Shown piece after piece: positions 8,349 to 17,054 of a stretch of DNA of 39,316 bases. Numbering within the stretch: the stretch's first letter is position 1; the number at the start of each line of letters is the position of its first letter. This stretch comes from a bacterium (lineage in GTDB: Bacteria > Planctomycetota > UBA1135 > GCA-002686595). The position numbers and the translations under genes are program-made. The stretch spans positions 1 through 39,316 of the forward strand of contig JAAELL010000099.1 in the NCBI GenBank assembly GCA_024226735.1, given 5' to 3'. The notes beneath the pieces were generated by a model, which saw nothing but the letters and a program-made list of their open reading frames with translations, was not told the origin of the DNA and did no database searches.

Positions 8349-8612
8349 ACCTGATCTCCGCGTCAGCGACGCCGTCTCCATCGAACGCGGCGTCGACCAA
8401 CCCCAGCGATAGATCGGAGCGTTCGAACGCGAAACGGGCGTTCACGGACGAACAGGTGCGGAGCACGCCGTGAGAGCGACGGGAGCAGAACGCGCATGGA
8501 GTCTCCGTTCTTGGCCGCCAGGCCCATCGCGATGGTACTCCCGCTCGGCACGAACTTGCTTGCCAGACCCTACAATGGGAGCGCGAGCGAACGATGCCGT
8601 AGGGAACTCACA

Positions 8613-9770
8613 GTGAGCCACCGAACAAGCGATCCGCGGATCTCCTTCTGCATGATGGTGCAGGACGAGGAGGAGCGACTGAGCGCGCTCCTGAAACAGG
8701 CCTTCGAGTTCGTCGACGAGGCGATCGTCGTCGACACCGGATCCAGCGACCGAACGGTCGCGGTCGCCCGTGAGCTCGGATCGACCGTCATCGAGCTCGG
8801 TGGGTTCGACGGTGACTACGGCAAGGCGCGCAACGCGTACATCGAGGCGGCCAGCGGCGACTGGATCCTCTCGCTCGACGCCGACGAGATGCTCGAGGAG
8901 AACGACTGGGCCAAGGCAGTCGAGGACATCCAGGCCTCCCGTGCTCCCGTGCTCGTCTTCGGCCGGCTGACGTACGACGGCAAGGGTCTGTGGGGTTGGG
9001 ACACGCCCGTGCGCGCGTTTCGGAACTCCTCCGGCACTCGCTACGCCCCCGGTGTCTTCGAGGAGGTCCTCGCGCAGCAGTGCTCGCCCGACGACGAGGT
9101 GTTCTCACGAGCCCTGATCCACCACTACTCGTTCGCGGCGGGCGAGCCGGAGGTGACGCGCAAGATCAACCGCTACTACACGCTCAACCGGCGCCGGTGC
9201 TCCCTGAAACCAGAGGCCTTCTGGCGGCACTTCTTCTGCAGCCAGGTCGCCATGCTGCTCGGCGCGCTCGAACGCTCGCGGATGCACCTCAGGCGGGCCA
9301 CCCGGCTTGCGACTTCGGACGTCGCCCTGGCGAAGACGCGGGCACACAGCGGGCGCCTGCACTACCTGCTCGGCGACCTGGAAACGTCCTTGGAACACAC
9401 CCAGCAGGCGAGCGAGCTCGATCCCGTCTCGCCCGACTACAGAAACCAGGTCGGCGTGCTCGAGTACGTGACTGGCAACTTCGAGCGGGCCGCGTCGATC
9501 TTTCGTTCGATGCAGGACGAGCCTGCGCCGTACCGGCAGCCGCCACCACAGTTCCTGATCAACGCCGCCTACGCGGCCGACCGGCTCGGAGACCCAGAGG
9601 AAGCTCGCCGGCTGCTGGGCCGAGTCGTCGAACTGTGCCCGCTGCTGGCACGCAATCACTGGACGCGGGTCGAGCTCAACTCCGCGGTCATCCCGCCGCT
9701 GGTCACGGTGCCCGACTTCACGCCCCCCGTGATCGGTACCGTCGTCGGCAACGGCGCATCGCCTGCATGA
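8613..9770 (+). CDS. Family-2 glycosyltransferase with TPR-like C-terminal region
   Basis: The first 230 residues are a GT-A catalytic domain of the WaaE/SunS type: ISFCMMVQDEEERLSALL, then VDTGSSDRTVAVARELG, then the metal-binding LSLDADEM. The last 150 residues are helical repeats (LHYLLGDLETSLEHTQQASE and following) that look like TPRs. The GTG start at 8613 is preferred because AGGGA lies 7 nt upstream (8601-8605); the frame is open further upstream, but that extension is not protein-like. It is followed 28 nt later by an ABC exporter. GT2-TPR enzymes include peptide S-glycosyltransferases such as SunS, so it could modify the peptide made by the operon at 14312-28016. It could equally belong to glycan assembly. 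Confidence 0.8.
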   Translation: MSHRTSDPRISFCMMVQDEEERLSALLKQAFEFVDEAIVVDTGSSDRTVAVARELGSTVIELGGFDGDYGKARNAYIEAASGDWILSLDADEMLEENDWAKAVEDIQASRAPVLVFGRLTYDGKGLWGWDTPVRAFRNSSGTRYAPGVFEEVLAQQCSPDDEVFSRALIHHYSFAAGEPEVTRKINRYYTLNRRRCSLKPEAFWRHFFCSQVAMLLGALERSRMHLRRATRLATSDVALAKTRAHSGRLHYLLGDLETSLEHTQQASELDPVSPDYRNQVGVLEYVTGNFERAASIFRSMQDEPAPYRQPPPQFLINAAYAADRLGDPEEARRLLGRVVELCPLLARNHWTRVELNSAVIPPLVTVPDFTPPVIGTVVGNGASPA

Positions 9771-9798
9771 CTCGAACGCCAGCCGGCCGAGCCTACGC

Positions 9799-10569
9799 AT
9801 GATCGCGCTCGAAGACGTCACGATGCGGTACCCCGTCCCCAAGCGGTACCGCGAGTACTTGCTGCATCCGCTGCGGGCGCCCAGGCGCGTCGACGCACTG
9901 CGCGACGTCAGCCTCCAGATCGGCGACGGCGACCGCATCGGGATCCTCGGCCCCAACGGCGTCGGCAAGACCACGCTGCTGAAGCTGATCGGCGGCCTGC
10001 TCTATCCGAGCGAGGGAAGCGTGATCATCGACGGTCTCGACTCGACGCGTGACAACCGGAACGCGCGCCGCAAGGTCGGCTTCGTCATCAACGAGGAGCG
10101 CAGCTTCTACTGGCGTCTCACGGGGATCGAGAACCTCGAGTTCTTCGGCGTGCTCGACAACCTTCCCAAGCGAACGCTCGCTGCCCGCATCCCGCGCCTG
10201 CTCGACCTCGTCGGGCTCGACGACGCGGGCACCAAGCGCGTCGCGAGCTACTCATCGGGAATGAAGCAGCGGCTCGCGATCGCGCGCGGCCTCCTGGCCG
10301 ATCCGGAGATCCTGCTCCTCGACGAGCCCACGCGCAGCCTCGATCCGATCGGCGCGCAGTCGATCCGGGAGCTGATCGCGGGCGAGCTCCACGAACAGCG
10401 CCGGCGCACGCTCGTCGTCGCGACCAACAGCCTGGCCGACATCCTGCAGCTGTGCGACCGGCTCAACGTGCTCTCCGACGGCCGCATCGTCGGCACGAAG
10501 GAGACGCGCGGCACCGACGAGCCCGCGCTCGTCGACTACTACCGCGACTGCGTGGAGAGCACGCGATGA
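9799..10569 (+). CDS. ABC transporter ATP-binding protein (ABC-2 exporter type)
   Basis: This 256-residue ATPase has Walker A GPNGVGKT (51-58), signature YSSGMKQRL, Walker B ILLLDEPTRSLDP and an H-loop replaced by ATNS (VVATNSLAD). The N-terminus (YPVPKRYREYLLHPLRAP) resembles ATPases of ABC-2 exporters for glycans, peptides or antibiotics. Its stop overlaps the ATG of the permease (ATGA), so the two form one exporter. Asn replacing the usual switch His is unusual and may affect hydrolysis. The substrate is unknown; a glycan or the neighbouring peptide product are both possible. Confidence 0.92.
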   Translation: MIALEDVTMRYPVPKRYREYLLHPLRAPRRVDALRDVSLQIGDGDRIGILGPNGVGKTTLLKLIGGLLYPSEGSVIIDGLDSTRDNRNARRKVGFVINEERSFYWRLTGIENLEFFGVLDNLPKRTLAARIPRLLDLVGLDDAGTKRVASYSSGMKQRLAIARGLLADPEILLLDEPTRSLDPIGAQSIRELIAGELHEQRRRTLVVATNSLADILQLCDRLNVLSDGRIVGTKETRGTDEPALVDYYRDCVESTR

Positions 10570-11384
10570 TCCTGCTCGCACTCCGCAAGCTGTGGGCCTT
10601 CATCAAGCGCGACTTCCTGATCGAGTCGAGCTACAAGCTGGGCTTCGCGCTGGACCTCATCGGTTCCGTCTTTCCCGTCCTGACCTTCTTCTTCGTCGGG
10701 AAGCTGATTCGCGTGGAGGACAGCCCGTCGCTCGCTCGGTACGGCGGAGACTACTTCTCCTTCGCGCTGGTCGGTATCGCCTTCACGCAGTACTCGATGG
10801 CCGCGCTGCACACCTTCGCGGGCACCGTGCGGCGCGCGCAGACCGCCGGCGTCCTGGAGGCCATGCTCAGCACCCAGACGAGCCCCCAGGCAGTCATTCT
10901 CTACACGTCGGGCTACAGCTTCCTGATGGCGACCGTCCACATCGTCTTCGTGTTCGCCCTGGGCGGACTCGTGCTCGACGTGAACTTCGCTCAGGCCAAC
11001 GTCCCGGCCGCCCTGCTCACGCTCGCCCTTGCGATCGCCGCGATCAGCGCCCTGGGAATCCTCTCTGCCACGGCGATCGTCGTGCTGAAGAAGGGCGACC
11101 CGATCGAGGTGCTCATCGGTTCGGTGAGCTCCTTGCTCGGAGGGGCATTCTTTCCGATCACCGTGATGCCCGATTGGATGCAGCTCGCCGCTCTCGCCCT
11201 GCCGATCACGCACGCGCTCGAAGCCATGCGCCTCGCACTCTTCTCGGGAGCGACCGTGCTGGAGCTTTGGAGGGAGCTCGCCTGCCTCGGCGGGATGGCG
11301 CTCGTCCTCCTTCCGGTGAGCCTCTTGGCCTTCGGCCGCGCGGTCGAGAAAGGCCGCTACGACGGCAGCCTGATGCACTACTGA
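10566..11384 (+). CDS. ABC-2 type transporter permease
   Basis: This 272-residue integral membrane protein has about six hydrophobic segments, among them LGFALDLIGSVFPVLTFFFV, LMATVHIVFVFALGGLVL, ALLTLALAIAAISALGILSA and LGGMALVLLPVSLLAF. A membrane segment holds FFPITVMPDWMQ, a phrase common in ABC-2 permeases before the last helices. Translation is coupled to the ATPase. It ends 30 bp before the convergent cupin-like gene. Confidence 0.9.
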   Translation: MILLALRKLWAFIKRDFLIESSYKLGFALDLIGSVFPVLTFFFVGKLIRVEDSPSLARYGGDYFSFALVGIAFTQYSMAALHTFAGTVRRAQTAGVLEAMLSTQTSPQAVILYTSGYSFLMATVHIVFVFALGGLVLDVNFAQANVPAALLTLALAIAAISALGILSATAIVVLKKGDPIEVLIGSVSSLLGGAFFPITVMPDWMQLAALALPITHALEAMRLALFSGATVLELWRELACLGGMALVLLPVSLLAFGRAVEKGRYDGSLMHY

Positions 11385-11414
11385 GCCCACCGCTGGACCC
11401 ACGACTGAGCAGCT

Positions 11415-12479
11415 TCAGCTCGGGAGCAACTCCGCGATCGACGCGGCCCCGTCGCCAGGACCGGCCCGCAGACGAGCGAGCCGCTCGTCCAGCCACGATT
11501 CCGCTGACACGTCCGGGTAGCGCGCTGCCACCAAGGCTTCGATCCGCCCGCGCGTGTGCGCCACGATCAGAACGCTGAGCAGGAAGCGCAGCTCGGGATC
11601 GTCGGTCGCATCGCGTGCCCGCACGAGCCTGCTCGTACGACGCTCGTGGCGAATGGTCGCGACGAGCTGCCGGACGAGCGCGTCGTCTCCGGCGAAGGCG
11701 CGCCTCAAGATGGCGTTGAGGTCGCTCGCGCGGCCCCGAAACGAGGAGCTCGTCGCCAGCACGAGCTCGACGGCCTCGTCCGCTTCGACGCGTCCGAGCA
11801 GATCCTCCAGACTCCCGTCGAAACCCGCGTGCTCGATCCGCGCGAGAAAGCCGAGGACCTGCACGCGACGGACCTGCTGCTCGCGCAGGTGCGGCGGAAC
11901 GTTGGGCGCCAACGCCAGACCTGGAGGCAAGTAGTAGAACTGCGGCACCGACCACGGCACCGGCGCGCGCACGATGAGCGAGACGGTGGGCTGGTCCAGA
12001 TGGAGCAAGGAGTGGATGAGCTCCTCGCCGGGCTCGATCCGGCGGACGTCGCCCGGCGCGAGCAGCTCGGCCTCGGCCAGCTCCAGCGCGCCGATCCGCA
12101 GGCGATCCCCGCGGTCCTCCGAGCGCCGAAAGGTGTAGTGAGCGTGGAGGCTCGAACCCGCGAGGACGCTGAACACCCCGGTGAACGCATGCTCGTGGAT
12201 CGCCGTCGAGCCCGACAGCCAGTAGATGACCTCGATCGTGAACCTGTCGCTCTTGTAGACCGTCACCGGAGGATGACCGAACGCTGCCGGCAGGTCCGTT
12301 TGCGGCGGCAGAATCGATGCGCTCAGAACCCACTGCGCGGCGTCGAAGGCGCCCAGGGGCTCGCGATCGGTCTCGGCGAGGCCGAGCTCGGCAACCTCCG
12401 CGAAGGCCGCGATCTCGTAGCGCCGCTCGCGCCAGCGTCGATCGATCCTATCCGCCAATCGTTGGATGCTCTCCATCAC
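11415..12479 (-). CDS. Cupin-like hypothetical protein
   Basis: This is a 354-residue protein. The middle has a cupin/cysteine-dioxygenase-like pattern: an HxH pair in STAIHEHAFTGVFSVLAGS, and about 55 residues later a His in EPGEELIHSLLHLDQP. The usual cupin Glu is absent, so any metal site would be three-His. The last 150 residues are helical and rich in Leu and Arg, with no family I recognise. It starts at ATG 12479 or the next ATG at 12476 and is divergent from the M3 peptidase, sharing a 124-bp intergenic region. It could be a tailoring enzyme or a sensor for the adjacent pathway; the function is unassigned. Confidence 0.7.
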   Translation of the reverse strand: MMESIQRLADRIDRRWRERRYEIAAFAEVAELGLAETDREPLGAFDAAQWVLSASILPPQTDLPAAFGHPPVTVYKSDRFTIEVIYWLSGSTAIHEHAFTGVFSVLAGSSLHAHYTFRRSEDRGDRLRIGALELAEAELLAPGDVRRIEPGEELIHSLLHLDQPTVSLIVRAPVPWSVPQFYYLPPGLALAPNVPPHLREQQVRRVQVLGFLARIEHAGFDGSLEDLLGRVEADEAVELVLATSSSFRGRASDLNAILRRAFAGDDALVRQLVATIRHERRTSRLVRARDATDDPELRFLLSVLIVAHTRGRIEALVAARYPDVSAESWLDERLARLRAGPGDGAASIAELLPS

Positions 12480-12590
12480 GACTTCGGCCGCAAGCGCGGT
12501 CGCTTGATGCCCATTTTATCACATGGCAGCATAAGCGTTCGAAGCAACTGTCGGGACCGCCAGGCCCCGCGATCGTCGATCCGGCCAGCT

Positions 12591-12595
12591 AGGAG
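12591..12595 (+). promoter_or_regulatory. Shine-Dalgarno that fixes a TTG start
   Basis: AGGAG lies 8 nt before the TTG at 12604. No ATG or GTG in this frame is as well placed, so TTG is taken as the start of the M3 peptidase. Confidence 0.7.
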
Positions 12596-12603
12596 ATTGC
12601 AAT

Positions 12604-14298
12604 TTGAGTTCCGCCGCCCGCTTCGACGAGCTGCCCTGTTCACGACCCGACGCTCGAGAGCTACGGGAGGAGTCGCAGGCCTTGCTCGCCGCTTTCGAGT
12701 CAGCGGCGAATGCACACGCTCGGGCCGACGTCGTCCGGCGCTGGGACCGGTCGCAGATCCGCTACGAGTCCCAGCGTGCCCTGGCACGCATCCGCCACTG
12801 CCTGGACACTCGGAGCGAGGAACGCCGCGCCGACGAGGACGCCTTCCAGGAGCTCGACACCGAAGTGTCCGAGCTCAACCAACGGTTCGTGACCCGGCTG
12901 CTCTCGTCCCCGGGGCGCGCGGAGCTCGAGACGGAGCTCGGCCCCCAAGCCTTCGCGATCTGGGATCAGTGGCTCACGACCTTCGACCCCGCCATCCGGA
13001 GCGAGCTGCAGGCCGAATCGAAGCTGCGCGGCCGGTACGAGGAGCTCCTCGCGGACACGCGCATCGAGGCGCGCGGGGAGGAGCACTCGCTCTCCTCGAT
13101 CCGGCGGCTCATCGGCCATCGCATGCGCGATCTCCGGCTCGACGCGCGCCGCGCCATGGACGCCGCTCTCGAGGCCCAGCGCGAAGAGCTGGACACGCTC
13201 TTCGAGGAGCTGCTCGCACTGCGCCACGGCATGGCGACGCGACTGGGTTTCGACAGTTTCACGCCACTCGCCTACCGGCGGTTGCGACGCACCGACTACG
13301 GGCCGGACGAGGTGGCCAAGTTCCGCGCGGAGGTGCGGGAGGTCGTCGTGCCGCTCGCCCACCGGCTGCACAGCCAGCGTGCCGCGTCCCTCGGTCTGTT
13401 CGACTACGGGTTCCACGACGAGGCCGTGCGCGACGATGCGCGGGGCGCCCCCAAGCCCTGCGTCGACGCCGAGTCGATGCTGACGGTCACGAAGGACGTA
13501 CTCGGGGACTTCAGCCCCGCGTTCGCCGAGTTCTTCGAGATGATGGCAGCCCGCGGTCTCATCGACCTGACGAGCCGACCGGGCAAGATCACGGGCGGCT
13601 TGCTCGAAGCGCTCCCCGAACACGGCGTGCCCTTCATCCTGGCGAACTTCAACGGCACCCAGGTCGACGTCAGCGTCCTGCTGCACGAGTCGGGACACGC
13701 CTTCCAGTTCTGGAGCGCACGCGACCAGCCCCTCAGGGACTACTTCTGGCCCTCCAACGAGGCGTGCGAGATTCCCTCGACGGGTCTCGAGCTGCTCGCC
13801 CTGCCCTACATGGAGCGCTTCTTCGGCGCGGACGCCGACCGGTTCCGCACCGGTTACCTCGAGGGCACGGTCGTGGCCATGACGTGGGACCTGGCCGTGG
13901 ACGAGTTCCAGCACCGCGTCTACGCGGAGCCGAGCCTCGGACCGGCCGAGTGGGGCCGGCTGTACCGCGACATCGAGAGCGCGTGGCAGCCGTGGCGACG
14001 CTACTCCGCGATGCCGTACTTCGAGAGCGGCAGGGCCTGGCAGCTCTACTCGCAGGTGTACCGCGAGCCGTTCTATGGGATCGACTACTCGCTGGCACTC
14101 ATCTGCGCACTGCAGCTCTGGTGCCGCGCCCAGCGCGATCGGGACGCCGCGCTCGAACAGTACCAGCGGTTGTGCGAGCTCGGCGGCTCGCTTCCCTTCA
14201 CGGGCCTGCTCTCCGAGGTCGGGCTCGACAGCCCGTTCGAGAGCGGCACGGTGGCCAGGGTGATCGGGGAGGTCGAGCGGTTCCTCGCGCTCGACTGA
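12604..14298 (+). CDS. M3-family zinc oligopeptidase (PepF-like)
   Basis: This 564-residue protein has the zinc motif HESGH (H361, E362, H365, in LLHESGHAFQFW) and a downstream Glu ligand candidate in NEACEIPSTGLELL. The length and the order of the helical N-terminal region, HExxH and C-terminal helices fit M3B oligoendopeptidases. There is no signal peptide, so it is cytoplasmic. M3 enzymes cut peptides of roughly 5-20 residues. Beside the RiPP-like operon it is a candidate for degrading the removed leader or trimming the product (inference). It converges on the 2OG-oxygenase fusion with a 13-bp gap between stops. Confidence 0.9.
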   Translation: MSSAARFDELPCSRPDARELREESQALLAAFESAANAHARADVVRRWDRSQIRYESQRALARIRHCLDTRSEERRADEDAFQELDTEVSELNQRFVTRLLSSPGRAELETELGPQAFAIWDQWLTTFDPAIRSELQAESKLRGRYEELLADTRIEARGEEHSLSSIRRLIGHRMRDLRLDARRAMDAALEAQREELDTLFEELLALRHGMATRLGFDSFTPLAYRRLRRTDYGPDEVAKFRAEVREVVVPLAHRLHSQRAASLGLFDYGFHDEAVRDDARGAPKPCVDAESMLTVTKDVLGDFSPAFAEFFEMMAARGLIDLTSRPGKITGGLLEALPEHGVPFILANFNGTQVDVSVLLHESGHAFQFWSARDQPLRDYFWPSNEACEIPSTGLELLALPYMERFFGADADRFRTGYLEGTVVAMTWDLAVDEFQHRVYAEPSLGPAEWGRLYRDIESAWQPWRRYSAMPYFESGRAWQLYSQVYREPFYGIDYSLALICALQLWCRAQRDRDAALEQYQRLCELGGSLPFTGLLSEVGLDSPFESGTVARVIGEVERFLALD

Positions 14299-14311
14299 CG
14301 CGTGCGATGCG

Positions 14312-15907
14312 TCACGTGCCGTGGCGCCTCCACCACCCGTTGACGCACAGTCGCTTGCCGGTCGCGGCGGCGGCGACCGAGCGGACGCAGTGCTGCGAGT
14401 CCTGGGAGACGTTGAAGAGGCTGAGCGTATTGAACGACGGCCGCAGCTCGTGCCCCGTCGGTGCCCAGAACAGTCCTCCTCCCCACTCGCGCGGCCAGTC
14501 CTTCGTCAGGTGCCAGACGAACGCGACCTGTCGCTCGCCGTCGCGATCGTTGTGCGCCGTCGAGTGGTCGCCCGGCCTGTAGTGGCTTGCGGACAGCGCG
14601 ACCTCGCCATCGCAATCGCGGCCCGAGAGGGCGCTCGCCCAGCGGCGCGTCGCGGGGCTGCCGAAGACGAGGAACGCCGTCAGGAGCGACGGCGGATAGT
14701 GACTGAGCTCGTAGACGTTGTGGTGGCGGTACGAGAACGGGGTCGGCCCCGGGTAGGTCCCCTCGTGCAGCTTCCACGCCGTGCAGCGATCGAGATCCTC
14801 CCAGACGGCTTGCGCGAAGTCCGCGCGCAGAGCGTCATGAATCGTCACGAGCTCGCCGGCCTCCAGCGCGGCCCTGACGTCGGCCAACCGGCGCGAGTCG
14901 TCACGAATGCCGGGGTCGAGGTACGTGGTCAGGCTCGAGTGCTCGGACTCCTCGGAGCCGATCCACGTGGCCCACGCACCCGGCACGCGCTCGGTTCCGA
15001 TGGCGCGAGGCGAACCGACGATCCGTTGCCAGCAGAGCGGAAGCCCGCCCGCGAACATCCTTTCCGCCACGCTCCGTGCAAAGCGCTCCAGCACCTCGCG
15101 TCGGCCGCGGTAGACGAGCGTGCACATCGCACGAGCCAGGCTCGCGCGTTGCGCCTCGTCGAGCGCCAGGCCCGCTCCGTGTGGCCCACCGCTGGAGCAA
15201 TCGAACGCTCTCCGGGTCGGCGGCAGTGCGAGCGGACCGGCGCGCAACCGCTCGCCGAGCGCCACGACCGGCAACAGGGGAACGTCCGCACGCGCTGCCT
15301 CGTCACGCAGCGATGAGAGCGCGGACCACGGGGCCCCCTCGAGAGCGGCAACCAGGAAGTCGACGCCCGCCAGGGGACTCGGCCCGCAGGCGCGGTCGGG
15401 CGGCGGCGCAGGGGGCAGCTCCCGGTTGGAGAAGATCAGGTGTCGCTCGCGCGCGGCACGGCACTCCGCTTCCGAAGAGACCCCGAGCCACGGTCCGTTC
15501 AACCGGCGAACCGTCGCCCAGCGCCGCAGCTCGCCTGCGACGGCGTCCGCCATCGCCCCATGGCCGACGACCAGCACACTCGCGGCTCGCATCCGCGCGG
15601 GAGCGATCGGCACCTCGCCCGAGGCCCGCTCGAGCGCGCGCTCGTTCGTACGCTCGAGAACGCCGGCCTTCAGCAAGGCTCTCGCGAGGGCTCGCGTCCG
15701 GCGCGGCGCGGACTGGGTCAGCCAACCCGCCCCACCGCCGTCCTGGGCGGCGCGCAAGACGGCGCGTAGGTCGGCGGTCGCACCGAGCGCGCACGCGTAC
15801 CGTCCGCGCTCGTGATGGAGCACGAGGCGACCGCCGATCCGGAACACGTCGAGCTGCGGGTTCACGCGGATCGCCCCGCGCTCGAAGGGATCAGCGCTCG
15901 AGGACAT
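14312..15907 (-). CDS. PqqD-like / Rossmann (ThiF-like) / 2OG-Fe(II) oxygenase fusion
   Basis: This 531-residue protein has three parts. Residues about 10-85 resemble a PqqD-type RiPP recognition element (FRIGGRLVLHHERGRYACAL, then a helix ending LLKAGVLE). Residues about 100-250 begin with ASVLVVGHGAMADAVAGEL, a Rossmann nucleotide-binding start like the ThiF/YcaO-partner proteins of azole RiPPs. The C-terminal part from about 340 is a 2OG-Fe(II) oxygenase with H452 and D454 (HND), distal H506 and R519 (GKRLCVNGWW), matching prolyl-hydroxylase-type enzymes. All three iron ligands and the 2OG arginine are present. The ATG at 15907 overlaps the deiminase stop by 17 nt. It probably hydroxylates a residue of the peptide (inference). 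Confidence 0.78.
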   Translation of the reverse strand: MSSSADPFERGAIRVNPQLDVFRIGGRLVLHHERGRYACALGATADLRAVLRAAQDGGGAGWLTQSAPRRTRALARALLKAGVLERTNERALERASGEVPIAPARMRAASVLVVGHGAMADAVAGELRRWATVRRLNGPWLGVSSEAECRAARERHLIFSNRELPPAPPPDRACGPSPLAGVDFLVAALEGAPWSALSSLRDEAARADVPLLPVVALGERLRAGPLALPPTRRAFDCSSGGPHGAGLALDEAQRASLARAMCTLVYRGRREVLERFARSVAERMFAGGLPLCWQRIVGSPRAIGTERVPGAWATWIGSEESEHSSLTTYLDPGIRDDSRRLADVRAALEAGELVTIHDALRADFAQAVWEDLDRCTAWKLHEGTYPGPTPFSYRHHNVYELSHYPPSLLTAFLVFGSPATRRWASALSGRDCDGEVALSASHYRPGDHSTAHNDRDGERQVAFVWHLTKDWPREWGGGLFWAPTGHELRPSFNTLSLFNVSQDSQHCVRSVAAAATGKRLCVNGWWRRHGT

Positions 15908-17054
15908 TGGTGATGCAGCGCAAGGAGCCACCGTGCCAACACAGGCGCGTGAACGGGCCGCGGACCGCGACCGGCTCGAAGCCCGCGGCCGCGAAGGCCT
16001 CCGCCGCGACGGCGTTCAGCCTGCTCGGTCCGGCATCTTCCGCCTGCTCGTCGACGTAGGAGGGAAAGTACACGCGCTGCGACGACGGCGTCACCTCGAC
16101 CAGGCTGTTGTTGTAGGTCAGGAACGCGCCGTGCCCCGAGCCGTCGTGCGCGATCGAGAGATCGAGGGGCAGCCGCCGGACTTCGAACCGCGGACCGGGG
16201 CCCGCGTAGGCCGCCAGCCATCCGGCCACGGCATCGAAGGGGCCCGAGACTTGCGGCCCTGGCGCGGGCTCTCCGAGGACGCGCTTCGCGAGCCGCACGT
16301 CGCCGACGAAGACGAGCTCGCGCCCCTGCGCAGTCGTTCCACCCAGGGTGAGGTACGCGTCGATGTGGAAGATCGGCTGCCTCTTGCCCTGGAAGGCGGC
16401 GACAGGAAACTCGATCGGGCCGTCGGATCCGATCGCCAGGACGTGCGGCACGCCCAGCTCCGCCTGGAGACGCTCCACGAGGGCTGCCCGCGTCGCGCGA
16501 CCATGGGCAGAGTGACTCGAGAGAACGTCGCGACCCACGAGGGCGAAGCCCGCGCCCGCCAGGACGTTGCCGCCCTCTAGCGCGAACTCGGACCTGCGCA
16601 GGCGCATGCCCAGGGCGGCCGCGACGCACTCGGCGACGAGGTGATCCCCCGCACGCTCGATGCTGCGCGGAACCAGGAGGGTCGAGACGCCGCTCGCATC
16701 GGACAGGACGCAGGCGACGTCCCGCGCCCAGATCGATGGCGTCGGTTGGCCGTCGGTCGTGACCAGAGTCAGCGACTCGGGACCCAGGCCCTCCCGTGCC
16801 GCCGCGGCACGCAGCGCGGCATGGAGCCGGCCCGGCGCGAGGACGACGTACGCGACATCGGTGTCGAGGGCTCGGAAGAGCCCCCGATACGCCCTGAGGA
16901 GCGCCCGAAACTCGCCGCCGGAGTCGTGCGGGCAGGTGAGCAAAATGCGCCGGATGCGGCCGTGCACCGCCGAAACGATGCACTCCCGTGGCCCCCGTGG
17001 ACCTCGCCAGTCCAGGTGCCGCGACCCTGACGTTCGAGCGTACCCCGCGTTCAT
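15891..17054 (-). CDS. Guanidine-modifying-fold arginine deiminase (agmatine deiminase/PAD-like)
   Basis: This 387-residue protein shows the agmatine-deiminase/peptidyl-arginine-deiminase (pentein) pattern with every catalytic element: D112 in WARD, E160 in FALEGGN, H230 and D232 in HID, and nucleophile C380 in GSLRCITNVL. Such enzymes turn a guanidino group into a ureido group (Arg to citrulline, or agmatine to N-carbamoylputrescine). The ATG at 17054 overlaps the upstream radical SAM stop (ATGA). There is no export signal. Its position among peptide-modifying enzymes, in an operon whose candidate precursor ends in an Arg-rich tail, suggests that it citrullinates the peptide. A free agmatine deiminase remains the alternative. 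Confidence 0.82.
   Translation of the reverse strand: MNAGYARTSGSRHLDWRGPRGPRECIVSAVHGRIRRILLTCPHDSGGEFRALLRAYRGLFRALDTDVAYVVLAPGRLHAALRAAAAREGLGPESLTLVTTDGQPTPSIWARDVACVLSDASGVSTLLVPRSIERAGDHLVAECVAAALGMRLRRSEFALEGGNVLAGAGFALVGRDVLSSHSAHGRATRAALVERLQAELGVPHVLAIGSDGPIEFPVAAFQGKRQPIFHIDAYLTLGGTTAQGRELVFVGDVRLAKRVLGEPAPGPQVSGPFDAVAGWLAAYAGPGPRFEVRRLPLDLSIAHDGSGHGAFLTYNNSLVEVTPSSQRVYFPSYVDEQAEDAGPSRLNAVAAEAFAAAGFEPVAVRGPFTRLCWHGGSLRCITNVLER

Larger units (their letters stand above)
7837..8466 (-). pseudogene. Broken outer-membrane beta-barrel protein
   Basis: Read from a GTG at 8466, the frame gives alternating-residue beta strands (TELDLMSARLEYTWDVG, then LGVGVAYVDLELDM, then SLPLVALRFALERG) typical of a porin-like barrel. 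Near 8070-8085 the barrel-like sequence continues in another frame (LGDAETGSDDIRFLDARLG) and stops at a TAG made by an inserted palindrome. Beyond the palindrome, in the first frame, the sequence resumes (VNEHFSVVGGGHYLLVL) and ends in LLGVRLTF, a classic barrel C-terminal signal with terminal Phe at 7839-7837. One frameshift plus one insertion therefore separate three parts of one gene. No signal peptide is visible at the 5' end, so that end may also be lost. Confidence 0.68.

Noticed and set aside
11556..14582. Plus-strand open frame of about 1000 codons
   Set aside because: It is a high-GC shadow antisense to the cupin-like gene and out of frame with the M3 peptidase, with low-complexity Arg-rich sequence and no domain.
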